This document shows positions 1 to 8,492 of a DNA stretch of 58,835 nucleotides, piece by piece. The stretch spans positions 1 through 58,835 of the forward strand of contig DVFK01000080.1 in assembly GCA_018713285.1 (NCBI GenBank), in the 5' to 3' direction. Position 1 is the first letter of the stretch. Each line of letters starts with the position of its first letter. The notes beneath the pieces were generated by a model. It had not been told where the DNA came from, made no database searches, and worked only from the letters and a program-made list of their open reading frames with translations. Source of the DNA: Candidatus Faecousia excrementigallinarum. Lineage in GTDB: Bacteria > Bacillota > Clostridia > Oscillospirales > Oscillospiraceae. The position numbers and the translations under genes are program-made.

Positions 1-150
1 TATCTAACTGATTAACAAATCTGTAAAGGGCTGTGGTTGGAGCCTTAAGAAAACCGTCTTGCGGTAGGGGGAAACTACCAATCCACAGCATCCTCTACAG
101 TGTAGCATACGTCCTTGCAAAAGGACACTGAAAACTACTACTCTATAATA
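1..150. other. Structured stretch at left edge, unidentified
   Basis: No credible protein gene. The stretch contains an imperfect long-range inverted repeat (GCTGTGGTTGG near 31-41 against CCAATCCACAGC near 88-99), an internal GGTAG/CTACC hairpin near 64-80, CTACAGTGTAG near 104-114 and GTCCTTGC/AAAAGGAC near 112-127. This looks like a folded RNA or the end of a mobile element cut by the window edge. I do not recognise the family or the strand. Confidence 0.3.
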
Positions 151-151
151 C

Positions 152-193
152 AAGGGGGGAACAATTCGAGCGGGAGCGAGTTGTTCCCCCCTT
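152..193. repeat. Perfect 13-bp inverted repeat
   Basis: AAGGGGGGAACAA at 152-164 is repeated exactly in inverse orientation at 181-193, with a 16-nt loop. It could act as a bidirectional terminator or be a repeat module of the intergenic mosaic that follows. Confidence 0.7.
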
Positions 194-208
194 AAGCCGG
201 CTTCTTTG

Positions 209-238
209 CTTCCTTTCTTGCCGGAGCAAGAAAGGAAG
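209..238. repeat. Perfect 13-bp stem hairpin
   Basis: CTTCCTTTCTTGC at 209-221, loop CGGA, then the exact complement at 226-238. No T-tract follows directly, so it is more likely a dispersed palindromic element than a terminator. Confidence 0.7.
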
Positions 239-240
239 GC

Positions 241-551
241 CCCGGCGGGCAGTGCCCGCAGCCAATTTCGCACGGTGGCTTTTTACTACTCGTCACTTCC
301 CTGACCCGCCCGGTATCGTTCCTGCGGTGCATGGTTGGGTATCGACAACCGCCAGCAAGTACCACCCCCAAAGAAAACCGGAACTGCACCGCCCGCCGGC
401 TCCCTCAGTCACCTGCGGTGACAGCTCCCTCCCGGAGGGAGCTATGGACTGGTGCCTTTCCACATAGGTTTGTGCTTTTGGGGAAGTGCCTGCTGTGAAT
501 CCCTCAGTCACGCCTCCGGCGTGCCAGCTCCCTTTGGCAAGGGAGCCTTTG
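241..551. repeat. Intergenic repeat mosaic, copy 1
   Basis: Modules in order: a GGCGGGCAGTGCCCGCAGCC module (about 243-282), a CTTCCCTGACCCGCCCGGTATCG-type module (about 296-322), a hairpin module built on CTCAGTCACCTGCGGTGACAG and CTCCCTCCCGGAGGGAGC (about 387-442), and a module ending CTTTGGCAAGGGAGCC with a CACGCC/GGCGTG stem (about 487-547). The same modules recur near 2380-2825, 7142-7410, 13633-13702, 19455-20100 and 57915-58785. From 552 to 700 I see nothing recognisable. Confidence 0.85.
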
Positions 552-701
552 GCTTTTCCCCTTTACGCACCCATATCATCTCGTTGGCGAAGTACCCGCC
601 GTCAATTTACGGCGCCCTTTCACAAGGCTTCCTTTTTGAAGCTGGGGTTTAGAATTGCCTGGACTGGGGAAAAATGGAAAGGATGGGTTTGGGGGCAAAA
701 G

Positions 702-730
702 AAAACGCCTCCCAAAAGGGAGGCGTTTTG
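702..730 (-). terminator. Terminator of pheB
   Basis: CGCCTCCC-aaaa-GGGAGGCG flanked by A and T runs, just downstream of the stop of the minus-strand ACT-domain gene. Confidence 0.85.
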
Positions 731-739
731 GAAAGTGAA

Positions 740-1180
740 TCAGCCGGCCAGAATCTCGGCCTTGATCACATAGGGGGTGTCCCGCAGGAGCCGCAGAAGC
801 TCCTCCAGCTGCACCGTCAGACCGATGGTCTCGGCGGAGATGGTCACCACGGCACAGCCGTTGGTGGGGACGATGGAATTGATGGTCATAAGGTTTGCGT
901 GGTAGTCAGCGAAGATGGATAGAATCCCGGACAGGGCACCAGGCTCATCCTGCAAAATCAGCTGGAAGGTTATTACCCGACCGGTCATCATACTCTGAAA
1001 GGGGAGCACCGAATCCCGGTATTTATAAAAGGCGCTGCGGCTGATATTGGTCATCCGGGTGGCCTCGTTCACGGTGGTGGCTTCCCCGGTGGAGAGCAGG
1101 CGCTTGGCCTCTGCAACCTTGAGGAAAACCTCCGGCAGGGCGCTGGCTTCTACAATATAGTATTTGGGCGAATTTGCCAT
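740..1180 (-). CDS. pheB: ACT domain-containing protein PheB (UPF0735)
   Basis: A protein of 146 residues. The N-terminal half (about 1-65) holds a short helical region with the family-typical SRSAFYKYRD segment. The C-terminal half (about 70-145) is an ACT domain (FQLILQDEPGALSGILSIFA), which normally binds an amino acid. Length and arrangement match the PheB/UPF0735 family; in Bacillus pheB lies beside pheA (prephenate dehydratase), but no aromatic-biosynthesis gene is nearby here. The exact function of the family is unsettled; an amino-acid-sensing regulatory role is inferred. It is transcribed alone, divergently from the permease gene at 1298. Confidence 0.88.
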   Translation of the reverse strand: MANSPKYYIVEASALPEVFLKVAEAKRLLSTGEATTVNEATRMTNISRSAFYKYRDSVLPFQSMMTGRVITFQLILQDEPGALSGILSIFADYHANLMTINSIVPTNGCAVVTISAETIGLTVQLEELLRLLRDTPYVIKAEILAG

Positions 1181-1231
1181 TGTGGACCTCCTGTGTCCTG
1201 AAAATGGGAAAATGTTGCTATAACTGCGTTA

Positions 1232-1260
1232 ATTATACAGCAAACGAAACAAGATTGCAA
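1232..1260 (-). promoter_or_regulatory. Sigma-A promoter of pheB
   Basis: On the minus strand TTGCAA (1260-1255), a 17-nt spacer and a perfect TATAAT (1237-1232), about 50 nt upstream of the pheB start. Confidence 0.75.
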
Positions 1261-1297
1261 GAGTAGATGAAAAAACTTTGGAGAATAGGAGGAAAAT

Positions 1298-2341
1298 ATG
1301 GAAAAGCAGCTGCGGGGAGTCTGGATTGCCGGGGCGGTTTTGCTGGGACTTTTCCTGTGTACCCGGTATCTTCTGGTGCTGGCAAAGCCCTTCCTGGCGG
1401 GGCTTTTGCTGGCTCTGGCGGCAGAGCCGGGGGTTCGGCTTCTGGATAAGCGGTGCCGCCTGGGCAGGTGCTGGGGGGCAGGCATCGGGGTGACACTGAC
1501 GCTGCTGCTCTCTGCCGGGATCCTGGCGGCGCTGCTTACCTGGGGGGTGCAGGAGCTGGGGAAGCTGGGGGCACTGCTTCCTCAGATGGGGCGGCAGGTG
1601 CAGCAGGGACTGGGCAGCCTGCGGGTGTGGATCATAGAGCTGTCCCAGGAGGCCCCGGAGGGGGTGCAGCAGGTGGTGAAGCGGACGGTGGACAAGAGCT
1701 TTTCCAGCGGGGAAATGCTTTTGGAACAGGTGATTAACCGGGCGCCCCAGTGGGCGGCGTCTTTCCTTGGAGGGGTGCCGGACGGCCTGCTGACGGTGGG
1801 CACGGCTCTGCTGTCCGCCTACCTGATTTCCGCCCGGCTGCCCCGGATGAAGCAAGCCCTTCGCCGCCGGATTCCTCAGCAGTGGCAGGAGCGGTATATC
1901 CCCGCCTGGAAGCGGGGGAAGAAGGCGGTGGGTGCCTGGTGCAAGGCCCAGGGAAAGCTGATGCTGGTGAACTGGGGAATCGTGACCCTGGGCTTTTTCC
2001 TGCTGAAAATCTCCCCGGCTCCCCTGTGGGCCCTGGGGGTGGCGGTGGTGGATGCCCTGCCGGTGCTGGGCTCCGGGACGGTGCTCATTCCCTGGACGCT
2101 GCTTCTCCTGATTCAGGGGCAGTATGGCCAGGCTCTGGGGATGGGGCTGCTGTACCTGGCGGCGGTGGTGGTGCGGTCGGTACTGGAGCCCCGCCTGGTG
2201 GGGCGGCAGCTGGGGCTGGACCCTTTGGTGACCCTGGCGGCCTTCTACGCCGGCTACCGCCTGTGGGGGATTCTGGGGATGATCCTCGCCCCCATCTGCG
2301 CCGCCGCCGCCCGCAGCTTCTTTGTGGAGACGGAAAGCTGA
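1298..2341 (+). CDS. ytvI: AI-2E/YtvI-family membrane protein (sporulation-type)
   Basis: A 347-residue polytopic membrane protein. Two N-terminal hydrophobic segments (about 9-45), a third (about 63-85), an amphipathic middle region (about 90-160) and further hydrophobic segments from about 160 to 340 give the layout of the AI-2E/PerM family. The segment VVDALPVLGSGTVLIPW is typical of the YtvI branch, annotated as sporulation integral membrane protein in Firmicutes. The start is supported by AGGAGG a few bases upstream. The transported substrate is unknown; the tie to sporulation comes from the family, not from this sequence. A repeat mosaic follows its stop. Confidence 0.82.
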   Translation: MEKQLRGVWIAGAVLLGLFLCTRYLLVLAKPFLAGLLLALAAEPGVRLLDKRCRLGRCWGAGIGVTLTLLLSAGILAALLTWGVQELGKLGALLPQMGRQVQQGLGSLRVWIIELSQEAPEGVQQVVKRTVDKSFSSGEMLLEQVINRAPQWAASFLGGVPDGLLTVGTALLSAYLISARLPRMKQALRRRIPQQWQERYIPAWKRGKKAVGAWCKAQGKLMLVNWGIVTLGFFLLKISPAPLWALGVAVVDALPVLGSGTVLIPWTLLLLIQGQYGQALGMGLLYLAAVVVRSVLEPRLVGRQLGLDPLVTLAAFYAGYRLWGILGMILAPICAAAARSFFVETES

Positions 2342-2380
2342 GAAGCCTTGTTTCTTCCTCATACAGAAGGCTTCCGTTTA

Positions 2381-2825
2381 TACCTCCCTCCGGGAGGGAG
2401 GTGTCTTGGGGCGCAGCCCCAAGACGGAGGGAGCCAGCGGGCGCAAAGCCCATTTGACCACCAGAGGCGGAACCTCCCCAAAGCTATCCCATTTCCTATG
2501 CCCATGATACTATCAGCAAGTACCACCCCCAAAGCAAACCCCAACTGCACCGCCCGCAGGCTCCCTCAGTCACGCCTCCGGCGTGCCAGCTCCCTCCCGG
2601 AGGGAGCTATGGGCTGCTGCGTTTCCACATGAGTTGGTGCTTTGGGGAAGTGCCTGCTGTGAATCCCTCAGTCACGGCTGCGCCGTGCCAGCTCCCTTTG
2701 GCAAGGGAGCCTTTGGTGCGGCGCTTGGGCTTTTGGGGCAGTGACGATACCGGGCGGGTCAGGGAAGTAATGAAATGTAGAAAGCTGCCGTGCGAAATTG
2801 GCTGCGGGCACTGCCCGCCCGGGAG
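2381..2825. repeat. Intergenic repeat mosaic, copy 2
   Basis: Fills the gap between the YtvI-like gene and recJ. Modules: CCTCCCTCCGGGAGGGAGG with CTTGGGGCGCAGCCCCAAG (about 2382-2440), the CTCAGTCA hairpin module with a CACGCC-GGCGTG stem (about 2547-2612), a second CTCAGTCA module with a CACGGC-GCCGTG stem ending in CTTTGGCAAGGGAGCC (about 2660-2712), the CGATACCGGGCGGGTCAGGG module (about 2745-2768) and the GCTGCGGGCACTGCCCGCC module (about 2802-2821). No gene is seen. Confidence 0.85.
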
Positions 2826-2843
2826 ATTTTTTACCACTTAGTA

Positions 2844-2872
2844 TTGTGAAACTGCCGCAGGTTTGGTATAAT
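2844..2872 (+). promoter_or_regulatory. Sigma-A promoter of recJ-relA
   Basis: TTGTGA, 17-nt spacer, perfect TATAAT at 2867-2872, about 23 nt before the recJ start. Confidence 0.75.
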
Positions 2873-2894
2873 AGTGAGAAAATGATACAAGTGG

Positions 2895-4955
2895 ATGTGG
2901 AATGCTTTGAAATACGGAATTTGGAATGCGGCGGTGCCGCAGATGGAGGGAGTCAACGCTTTGGCAGGGGCCGGATATGCCCCCTTGGCTGCTATGATTC
3001 TGTCCGCCCGGGGCCTGAACACCCCCCAGGCGGCCCACAGGTATCTGGATTGCAGCTGCCCTCTGGATGACCCCTTTTTGTTGACGGATATGGATTTGGC
3101 GGCAGGCCGGGTGGGGCTTGCCATGGCAAAGGGCGAGAAAATTGCGGTGTTCGGAGACTACGATGTGGACGGCATCACCGCCACCTGCCTGCTGACGGAT
3201 TTTCTCCGCTCCTGGGGCTGTGACTGCGTGCCCTACATCCCCGGACGGCTGGAGGAGGGCTACGGCCTGAACCCCATGGCCATCCGCCAGCTCCATGACC
3301 AGGGGGTGAACCTGATTGTCACCGTGGACTGCGGCATCACCGCCATGGAAGAGGCGGAGCTTTGCCGGAGTCTGGGAATGGACTTGGTCATCACCGACCA
3401 CCACGAGTGCAAGGGGACACTCCCCCAGGCGGTGGCGGTGGTGGACCCTCACCGTCCCGACGGAGGGTATCCCCACAAAAACCTCTCCGGTGTGGGTGTG
3501 GCATTTAAGTTAGCTGCCGCCCTCTCCGGAAGCCAGGAGGAAATTCTTATCCGGTACGCCGACATGGTGTGTCTGGGAACTGTGGCGGATGTGATGCCCC
3601 TGGTGGGAGAAAACCGGGTGTTTGTGAGCCGGGGTCTTTCCATGCTGCGCCACAATCCCCGTCCCGGCATTGCTGCCCTCATGGCGGAGGGTGGCTGTCA
3701 GCCGGAGCAGATGAACGCCTCCGCCGTGGGGTATGTGCTGGCGCCCAGAATCAACGCCGCCGGACGGATGGGAAGAATCCCTGTGGCGGTGGAGCTGTTC
3801 CTTACCCAGGACCCGGACAGAGCCCGGGTGCTGGCGGAAGAGCTGTGCCGGATGAACCGGGAGCGGCAGAGCGTGGAATCGGAGATTTACGCCCAGGCGG
3901 TGCAGATGCTCCCCCAGGGAGCTGCCCCTGCCGCCATTGTGCTGGCGGAGGAGAGCTGGCACCAGGGTGTGGTGGGTATCGTTGCCAGCCGGATTGCAGA
4001 GGAATACGGCTGCCCCACTTTCCTTATCTGTCTGGATGGGGACCGGGGCAAGGCCAGCTCCCGGAGTTTTGGGGGCTTCAACCTCTTTACCACCCTTACC
4101 GCTTTGTCTGACCTGCTGGAAAGCTACGGCGGTCACGAGCTGGCGGCTGGCTTTACCATCGCCCGGGACAAGATTCCTGCCTTCCGGGAGGCGGTGTGCC
4201 GCCTGGCGGAGGACTACTACACCCAGGACGCCCCCCGGACGGTGCTGGATACGGACTGTGTCATCCCGCCGGAACTGCTCACCCTTTCCAATGTGGACGC
4301 TTTGGAGGTGCTGGAGCCCTGCGGCAACGGCTGTCCCAAGCCGGTGCTGATGATGGAGCGGCTGCAAATCCAGCGAATGAACCCGGTGGGTGGGGGAAAG
4401 CACCTGCGGCTGCGGCTGCAGCAGGGTCACTACGGCTTCAACGCCATCTACTTCTCCTGCGGGGAGGAGGCTGCCTCCCTGGCCCAGGGGGATCTGGTGG
4501 ATGTGGCCTTTTTGCCCCAGGTAAACGACTACCGGGGAGAGCGGACGGTGCAGATGAACATTGTGGATATCCGTCCGTCCTGCTCCGCCCCCTGCGACTG
4601 GGGCATCACCCCCTACCATGCCCTTACCGCCGACCGGCTGGAGCCCCAGATGGTGCCCTTGCTTCTGCCGGACAGAGCCCGGCTGGGGCTTGTGTGGCGG
4701 TATCTGTCCCAGGAACCCTCCGGGGTGGTGCGGGAGACCCCCATGTGCCTGTGCCGGAAGATTGTCAGATGGTCGGATAGTCCCATGAGCGTAGGAATGC
4801 TTCTGACCTGTCTGGATATTTTTGCCGATGTGAAGCTTTTGGAGCTTTCCCGGCAGCATAAATACATAACCATTCGCCTGCTGCCCTGGGAGAAAAAGGC
4901 AGACATTTCCAAGAGCAGAACCATGCAGCGGCTGATGAGGGCGAAGGAGGAATAA
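2895..4955 (+). CDS. recJ: Single-stranded-DNA-specific exonuclease RecJ
   Basis: A 686-residue DHH/DHHA1 nuclease. The DHH phosphoesterase domain carries GDYDVDG at residues 87-93 and the signature DHH at 168-170, with the DHHA1 domain around 340-450 and the RecJ OB domain after it. The length exceeds the E. coli enzyme (577) and fits Firmicutes RecJ with a C-terminal extension. RecJ degrades single-stranded DNA 5' to 3' in recombination and repair. The ribosome-binding site is weak, so a nearby alternative start is possible. relA begins 4 nt after the stop; apt, which often sits between recJ and relA in Firmicutes, is absent. Confidence 0.96.
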   Translation: MWNALKYGIWNAAVPQMEGVNALAGAGYAPLAAMILSARGLNTPQAAHRYLDCSCPLDDPFLLTDMDLAAGRVGLAMAKGEKIAVFGDYDVDGITATCLLTDFLRSWGCDCVPYIPGRLEEGYGLNPMAIRQLHDQGVNLIVTVDCGITAMEEAELCRSLGMDLVITDHHECKGTLPQAVAVVDPHRPDGGYPHKNLSGVGVAFKLAAALSGSQEEILIRYADMVCLGTVADVMPLVGENRVFVSRGLSMLRHNPRPGIAALMAEGGCQPEQMNASAVGYVLAPRINAAGRMGRIPVAVELFLTQDPDRARVLAEELCRMNRERQSVESEIYAQAVQMLPQGAAPAAIVLAEESWHQGVVGIVASRIAEEYGCPTFLICLDGDRGKASSRSFGGFNLFTTLTALSDLLESYGGHELAAGFTIARDKIPAFREAVCRLAEDYYTQDAPRTVLDTDCVIPPELLTLSNVDALEVLEPCGNGCPKPVLMMERLQIQRMNPVGGGKHLRLRLQQGHYGFNAIYFSCGEEAASLAQGDLVDVAFLPQVNDYRGERTVQMNIVDIRPSCSAPCDWGITPYHALTADRLEPQMVPLLLPDRARLGLVWRYLSQEPSGVVRETPMCLCRKIVRWSDSPMSVGMLLTCLDIFADVKLLELSRQHKYITIRLLPWEKKADISKSRTMQRLMRAKEE

Positions 4956-4959
4956 AGAT

Positions 4960-7137
4960 ATGGAGAGTTTTGCTGCCCATTACGGTTCCATGTACCAGGC
5001 GATTCAGCGGTATATGCCGGGAACCGACATGACCATGATTGACCGGGCGGTGGAGTACGCCCGGGAGAAGCACAAGGACCAGAAGCGGAAGGACGGCTCC
5101 CCCTACATCATCCACCCCCTGGCGGTGGCGGAGATTGTGGCGGAGATGGGGCTGGATCTGGATGCGGTGCTGGGAGCCATCCTCCACGACTGCATCGAGG
5201 ACACCGACGCTTCCCACGACGAGATTGCCAAGCTTTTCGGCAACACCACCGCCGAGCTGGTGGAGGGCGTCACCAAGCTGACCCGTGCCAACTTCTCCAG
5301 CACCGAGCAGGCCCAGATGGAGAACCTGCGGAAGATGTTTATGGCCATGTCCAAGGACATCCGGGTGGTGCTGATCAAGATTGCCGACCGGCTCCACAAT
5401 ATGCGCACCATGCAGTACCAGTCCCCCGCCAAGCAGATTTCCAAGTGCCGGGAGACCATGGACATCTATGCACCTCTGGCCCACCGGTTAGGTATGCAGA
5501 AGATGAAGTGGGAGCTGGAAGACCTTTCCCTGCGGTACCTGGACCCCAAGGGCTACGAGGAGATTATGGAGTACCTGAACGCCCACAAGGAGCAGGACGA
5601 GGCTTTCATGGCCACCATCCAGGACAAAATCAAGGAGCGGCTCCAGGGTGTGGGGATTGCCAACACCACCTACGGCAGAATCAAGCACGTGTACTCCATC
5701 TACCGGAAGATGCACGCCCAGGACAAGTCCATCGAGGAGCTGTACGACATCTATGCCTTCCGGGTGATTGTGGACACCATCCCAGACTGCTACAATGTGC
5801 TGGGACACGTCCACGACCTGTTCAACCTGGTGCCCGGGCGGTTCAAGGACTATATCTCCACCCCCAAGCCCAATATGTACCAGAGCTTGCACACCACCGT
5901 CATCGGCAGTCAGGGCATCCCCTTTGAGGTGCAGATCCGTACCTGGCAGATGCACGAGACGGCGGAGTACGGCATCGCCGCCCACTGGAAGTACAAGCAG
6001 GGCACCGGCGCCGGAAACGAGAAGGACTTTGAGTGGGTCCGCCGGCTCCTGGAAAGCCAGCAGGATACGGATGCGGAGGACTATGTTCACTCCCTGAAAA
6101 TCGATATGTTCGACGACGAGGTGTTCGTCTTTACCCCCAAGGGTAAGATTGTGTCCCTCCCTGCCGGCTCCACACCCATTGACTTTGCCTACGCCATCCA
6201 CTCCGGGGTGGGCAACGCCCTGGTAGGCGCCAAGGTGAACAACCGGATTACAAACATTGATACCCCCCTGACCAACGGCGACATTGTGGAGATTATCACC
6301 TCCAAGTCCGCCAAGGGTCCCAGCCGGGACTGGCTGAATATCTGCAAGTCCAACCAGGCCCGGACCAAAATCAAGCAGTGGTTCAAGAAGGAGAAGCGGG
6401 AGGAAAACGTGGCTCACGGCAAGTCCAGCTTTGAGGCGGAGATGAAGCGGCTGATGCTGCCCCTTTCCGCCCTTTCCGACCCGGAGCTTGCTCCCCAGCT
6501 GCTGAAAAAGCTGTCCTTTGACAACTGGGACGATATGTACGCCGCCATCGGCTACGGCGGTCTGACCGCAGCCAAGGCGGTGGGCCGGATTCGGGACGAC
6601 ATCAACAAGGCGGTAAAGGCTCAGAACGAGGAAAAGCAGCTGCTAAAGCCCATGGCAGAGGCAGGAAAGGTGAGCCGTCACGCTGCCAACGGCGTGATTG
6701 TGGAGGACATCGGCTCCTGCATGATTAAGTTTGCCAAGTGCTGCACCCCGGTGCCGGGAGACGACATTGTGGGCTTTATCACCAAGGGCTTCGGCGTGTC
6801 TGTCCACCGGACAGACTGCCCCAACGCCCAGGGAAGAAACGACCCCCGGCAGTCCGGCCGTTGGGTGCGGGTCAGCTGGGCAAACCAGGAGGAGCAGCCC
6901 TTCGACACCACCCTGGAGCTGGAATGCCAGACAAGAGACGGTTTGCTTCTGGATTTGGCTACGGTGATGACCAGCACCCGGGTGCGGGTGAAGGAGCTTA
7001 ACGGCAAGGATCTTCCCGACGGCCACAGCATTTTCACCGTCCGCTTTGAGGTGAAGAATGTCCAGGAGCTGGAAGCCATAAGAAACCGCCTGATGAATGT
7101 CCGCTCCGTCTTAGGCTCCCGGAGAGGACAGAATTAA
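4960..7137 (+). CDS. relA: Bifunctional (p)ppGpp synthetase/hydrolase
   Basis: A 725-residue long RSH protein controlling the stringent response. The HD hydrolase domain has H76-D77 in HDCIED. The synthetase domain (about 235-350) contains RFKD at 294-297, the RXKD form that marks bifunctional enzymes, plus EVQIRTWQMHETAEYGIAAHWKYK, split here only by the domain edge. A TGS domain follows (about 385-450), then a helical and cysteine-containing region (CCTPVPGDDIVGF) and a C-terminal ACT domain (about 650-725). It is translated from an AAAGATATGG context directly after recJ, so the two are co-transcribed. Confidence 0.96.
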   Translation: MESFAAHYGSMYQAIQRYMPGTDMTMIDRAVEYAREKHKDQKRKDGSPYIIHPLAVAEIVAEMGLDLDAVLGAILHDCIEDTDASHDEIAKLFGNTTAELVEGVTKLTRANFSSTEQAQMENLRKMFMAMSKDIRVVLIKIADRLHNMRTMQYQSPAKQISKCRETMDIYAPLAHRLGMQKMKWELEDLSLRYLDPKGYEEIMEYLNAHKEQDEAFMATIQDKIKERLQGVGIANTTYGRIKHVYSIYRKMHAQDKSIEELYDIYAFRVIVDTIPDCYNVLGHVHDLFNLVPGRFKDYISTPKPNMYQSLHTTVIGSQGIPFEVQIRTWQMHETAEYGIAAHWKYKQGTGAGNEKDFEWVRRLLESQQDTDAEDYVHSLKIDMFDDEVFVFTPKGKIVSLPAGSTPIDFAYAIHSGVGNALVGAKVNNRITNIDTPLTNGDIVEIITSKSAKGPSRDWLNICKSNQARTKIKQWFKKEKREENVAHGKSSFEAEMKRLMLPLSALSDPELAPQLLKKLSFDNWDDMYAAIGYGGLTAAKAVGRIRDDINKAVKAQNEEKQLLKPMAEAGKVSRHAANGVIVEDIGSCMIKFAKCCTPVPGDDIVGFITKGFGVSVHRTDCPNAQGRNDPRQSGRWVRVSWANQEEQPFDTTLELECQTRDGLLLDLATVMTSTRVRVKELNGKDLPDGHSIFTVRFEVKNVQELEAIRNRLMNVRSVLGSRRGQN

Positions 7138-7141
7138 AGCA

Positions 7142-7410
7142 ACGATACCAGGCGGGGCAGGGAAGTAATAGCTCCCTCCGGGAGGGAGCTGTCACCGCAG
7201 GTGACTGAGGGAGCCTGCGGGCAGTAAGCTGACGGTTTGCCTTTGGGTTGGTGCTTGCCGCAGGTTCTACATACCTCCGGGGAGGTACCACCCCTATCCG
7301 TGGAATTGGCTATGTGCCCGCTGGCTCCCTCCGTCTTGGGGCTGCGCCCCAAGCCACCTCCCTCCCGGAGGGAGGTATTTTCGGCAGCCTTCCGGGAAGA
7401 TTCGCCGTCG
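7142..7410. repeat. Intergenic repeat mosaic, copy 3, between relA and dtd
   Basis: Contains the ACGATACCAGGCGGGGCAGGG module (7141-7165), the AGCTCCCTCCGGGAGGGAGCT plus TCACCGCAGGTGA hairpins (about 7169-7207), a variable middle, and the CTTGGGGCTGCGCCCCAAG and CCTCCCTCCCGGAGGGAGG hairpins (about 7333-7377). It ends right before the dtd ribosome-binding site and splits an otherwise conserved operon. Confidence 0.85.
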
Positions 7411-7424
7411 TAAGGAGAAATGAT

Positions 7425-7892
7425 ATGAAAGCAGTATTGACACGGGTAAGTTCTGCCAGTGTTTCCATTGATGGGAAAGTCGTGGGAAGCATCGGCAGGG
7501 GATTTTTGATTTTGCTGGGGGTTGGCCCGGAGGATACCCGGGAACACGCCCGGTACTTAGCGGAGAAGGCCCTGGGGCTGCGGGTGTTTTCTGACGAAAA
7601 CGGAAAGATGAACCGCTCTTTGGAAGATGTGGGGGGACAGGTACTGGTGGTGAGCCAGTTCACCCTTTACGGCAACTGCCGCAAGGGCCGCCGCCCCAGC
7701 TTCACCGATGCCGCTCCGCCCCAGCTGGGGGAGGAGCTGTACGAGGCTTTTTTGCAGGACTGTGCCGATTTGGGATTCGTCCCCCAGCACGGAAGCTTCG
7801 GGGCAGATATGCAGGTGGAATCCGTCAACGACGGCCCCGTGACCCTGATTTTGGACACGGAGCAGCTGATGGACACCCCCAGAAGAAAGTAG
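7425..7892 (+). CDS. dtd: D-aminoacyl-tRNA deacylase
   Basis: A 155-residue Dtd. It hydrolyses D-amino acids (and glycine on tRNA-Ala) off mischarged tRNAs. The N-terminus MKAVLTRVSSASVSIDGKVV and the conserved SQFTLYGNCRKGRRPSF and NDGPVTLILDT segments match the family along the full usual length. The start at 7425 is chosen over an upstream in-frame ATG at 7248 because TAAGGAG lies 7 nt before it and the longer N-terminus would be encoded by repeat DNA. Confidence 0.95.
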   Translation: MKAVLTRVSSASVSIDGKVVGSIGRGFLILLGVGPEDTREHARYLAEKALGLRVFSDENGKMNRSLEDVGGQVLVVSQFTLYGNCRKGRRPSFTDAAPPQLGEELYEAFLQDCADLGFVPQHGSFGADMQVESVNDGPVTLILDTEQLMDTPRRK

Positions 7893-7898
7893 GTTTTT

Positions 7899-8492
7899 AT
7901 GCTGAAGATTTTTACCATGGCCTTAGGGGCCTATCAGACCAACTGCTACCTGGTGTGGCAGGAGGGTTGCAAGGAGTGCCTGGTGATTGACCCGGGGTAT
8001 GAAGCCCAGACGATTGCCGCCCAGGCAGAAAAGCGGGGGCTGGAAATCGCCGGGGTGCTTCTGACCCACGGACACTTTGACCATGTGGGAGCTGTCCGGG
8101 AGCTGGTGATGGATCGGGACATTCCGGTGTACCTGAATGCCCAGGATACCGCCATGCCTCCCCAGATGACCGCCGGGCCTTTGTACTATACGGATAACTA
8201 TGGGGACACGGTGACCCTGGCAGGCATTACTTTCCGGGTCATTCCCACCCCGGGACACACTCCCGGCTCTGTATGCCTGCTGACGGAAAACCACCTGTTC
8301 TCCGGGGATACCCTGTTCCGGGGCTCCTGCGGCAGAACCGACCTGCCGGGAGGCAACTGGCAAGAGATGCAGGCATCTCTGAAAAAGCTGGCGGCACTGT
8401 CCCCCGATACCCGGGTGTACCCCGGCCATGGGGCTGCCTCCCTTCTGGCGGATGAGCTGGAATATAACCCCTACCTGAAAGGCGCACTATGA
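7899..8492 (+). CDS. Metallo-beta-lactamase-fold hydrolase (glyoxalase II-like)
   Basis: A 197-residue single-domain MBL hydrolase. Metal ligands are visible as THGHFDH at 56-62, H120 in PTPGHTPGS, D137 in SGDTLF and H178 in YPGHG. The small size and the position between dtd and hemZ are typical of the clostridial proteins annotated as hydroxyacylglutathione hydrolase-like. The physiological substrate is not known. The gene starts 7 nt after dtd and overlaps hemZ by 4 nt (ATGA), indicating translational coupling. Confidence 0.9.
   Translation: MLKIFTMALGAYQTNCYLVWQEGCKECLVIDPGYEAQTIAAQAEKRGLEIAGVLLTHGHFDHVGAVRELVMDRDIPVYLNAQDTAMPPQMTAGPLYYTDNYGDTVTLAGITFRVIPTPGHTPGSVCLLTENHLFSGDTLFRGSCGRTDLPGGNWQEMQASLKKLAALSPDTRVYPGHGAASLLADELEYNPYLKGAL

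Noticed and set aside
152-193. Terminal inverted repeat of an insertion sequence
   Set aside because: The two arms are 16 nt apart, not flanking a transposase gene, and no matching arm occurs elsewhere in the window.
7248-7424. Upstream in-frame extension of dtd
   Set aside because: It would be translated from repeat DNA and the conserved Dtd N-terminus with its own ribosome-binding site begins at 7425.
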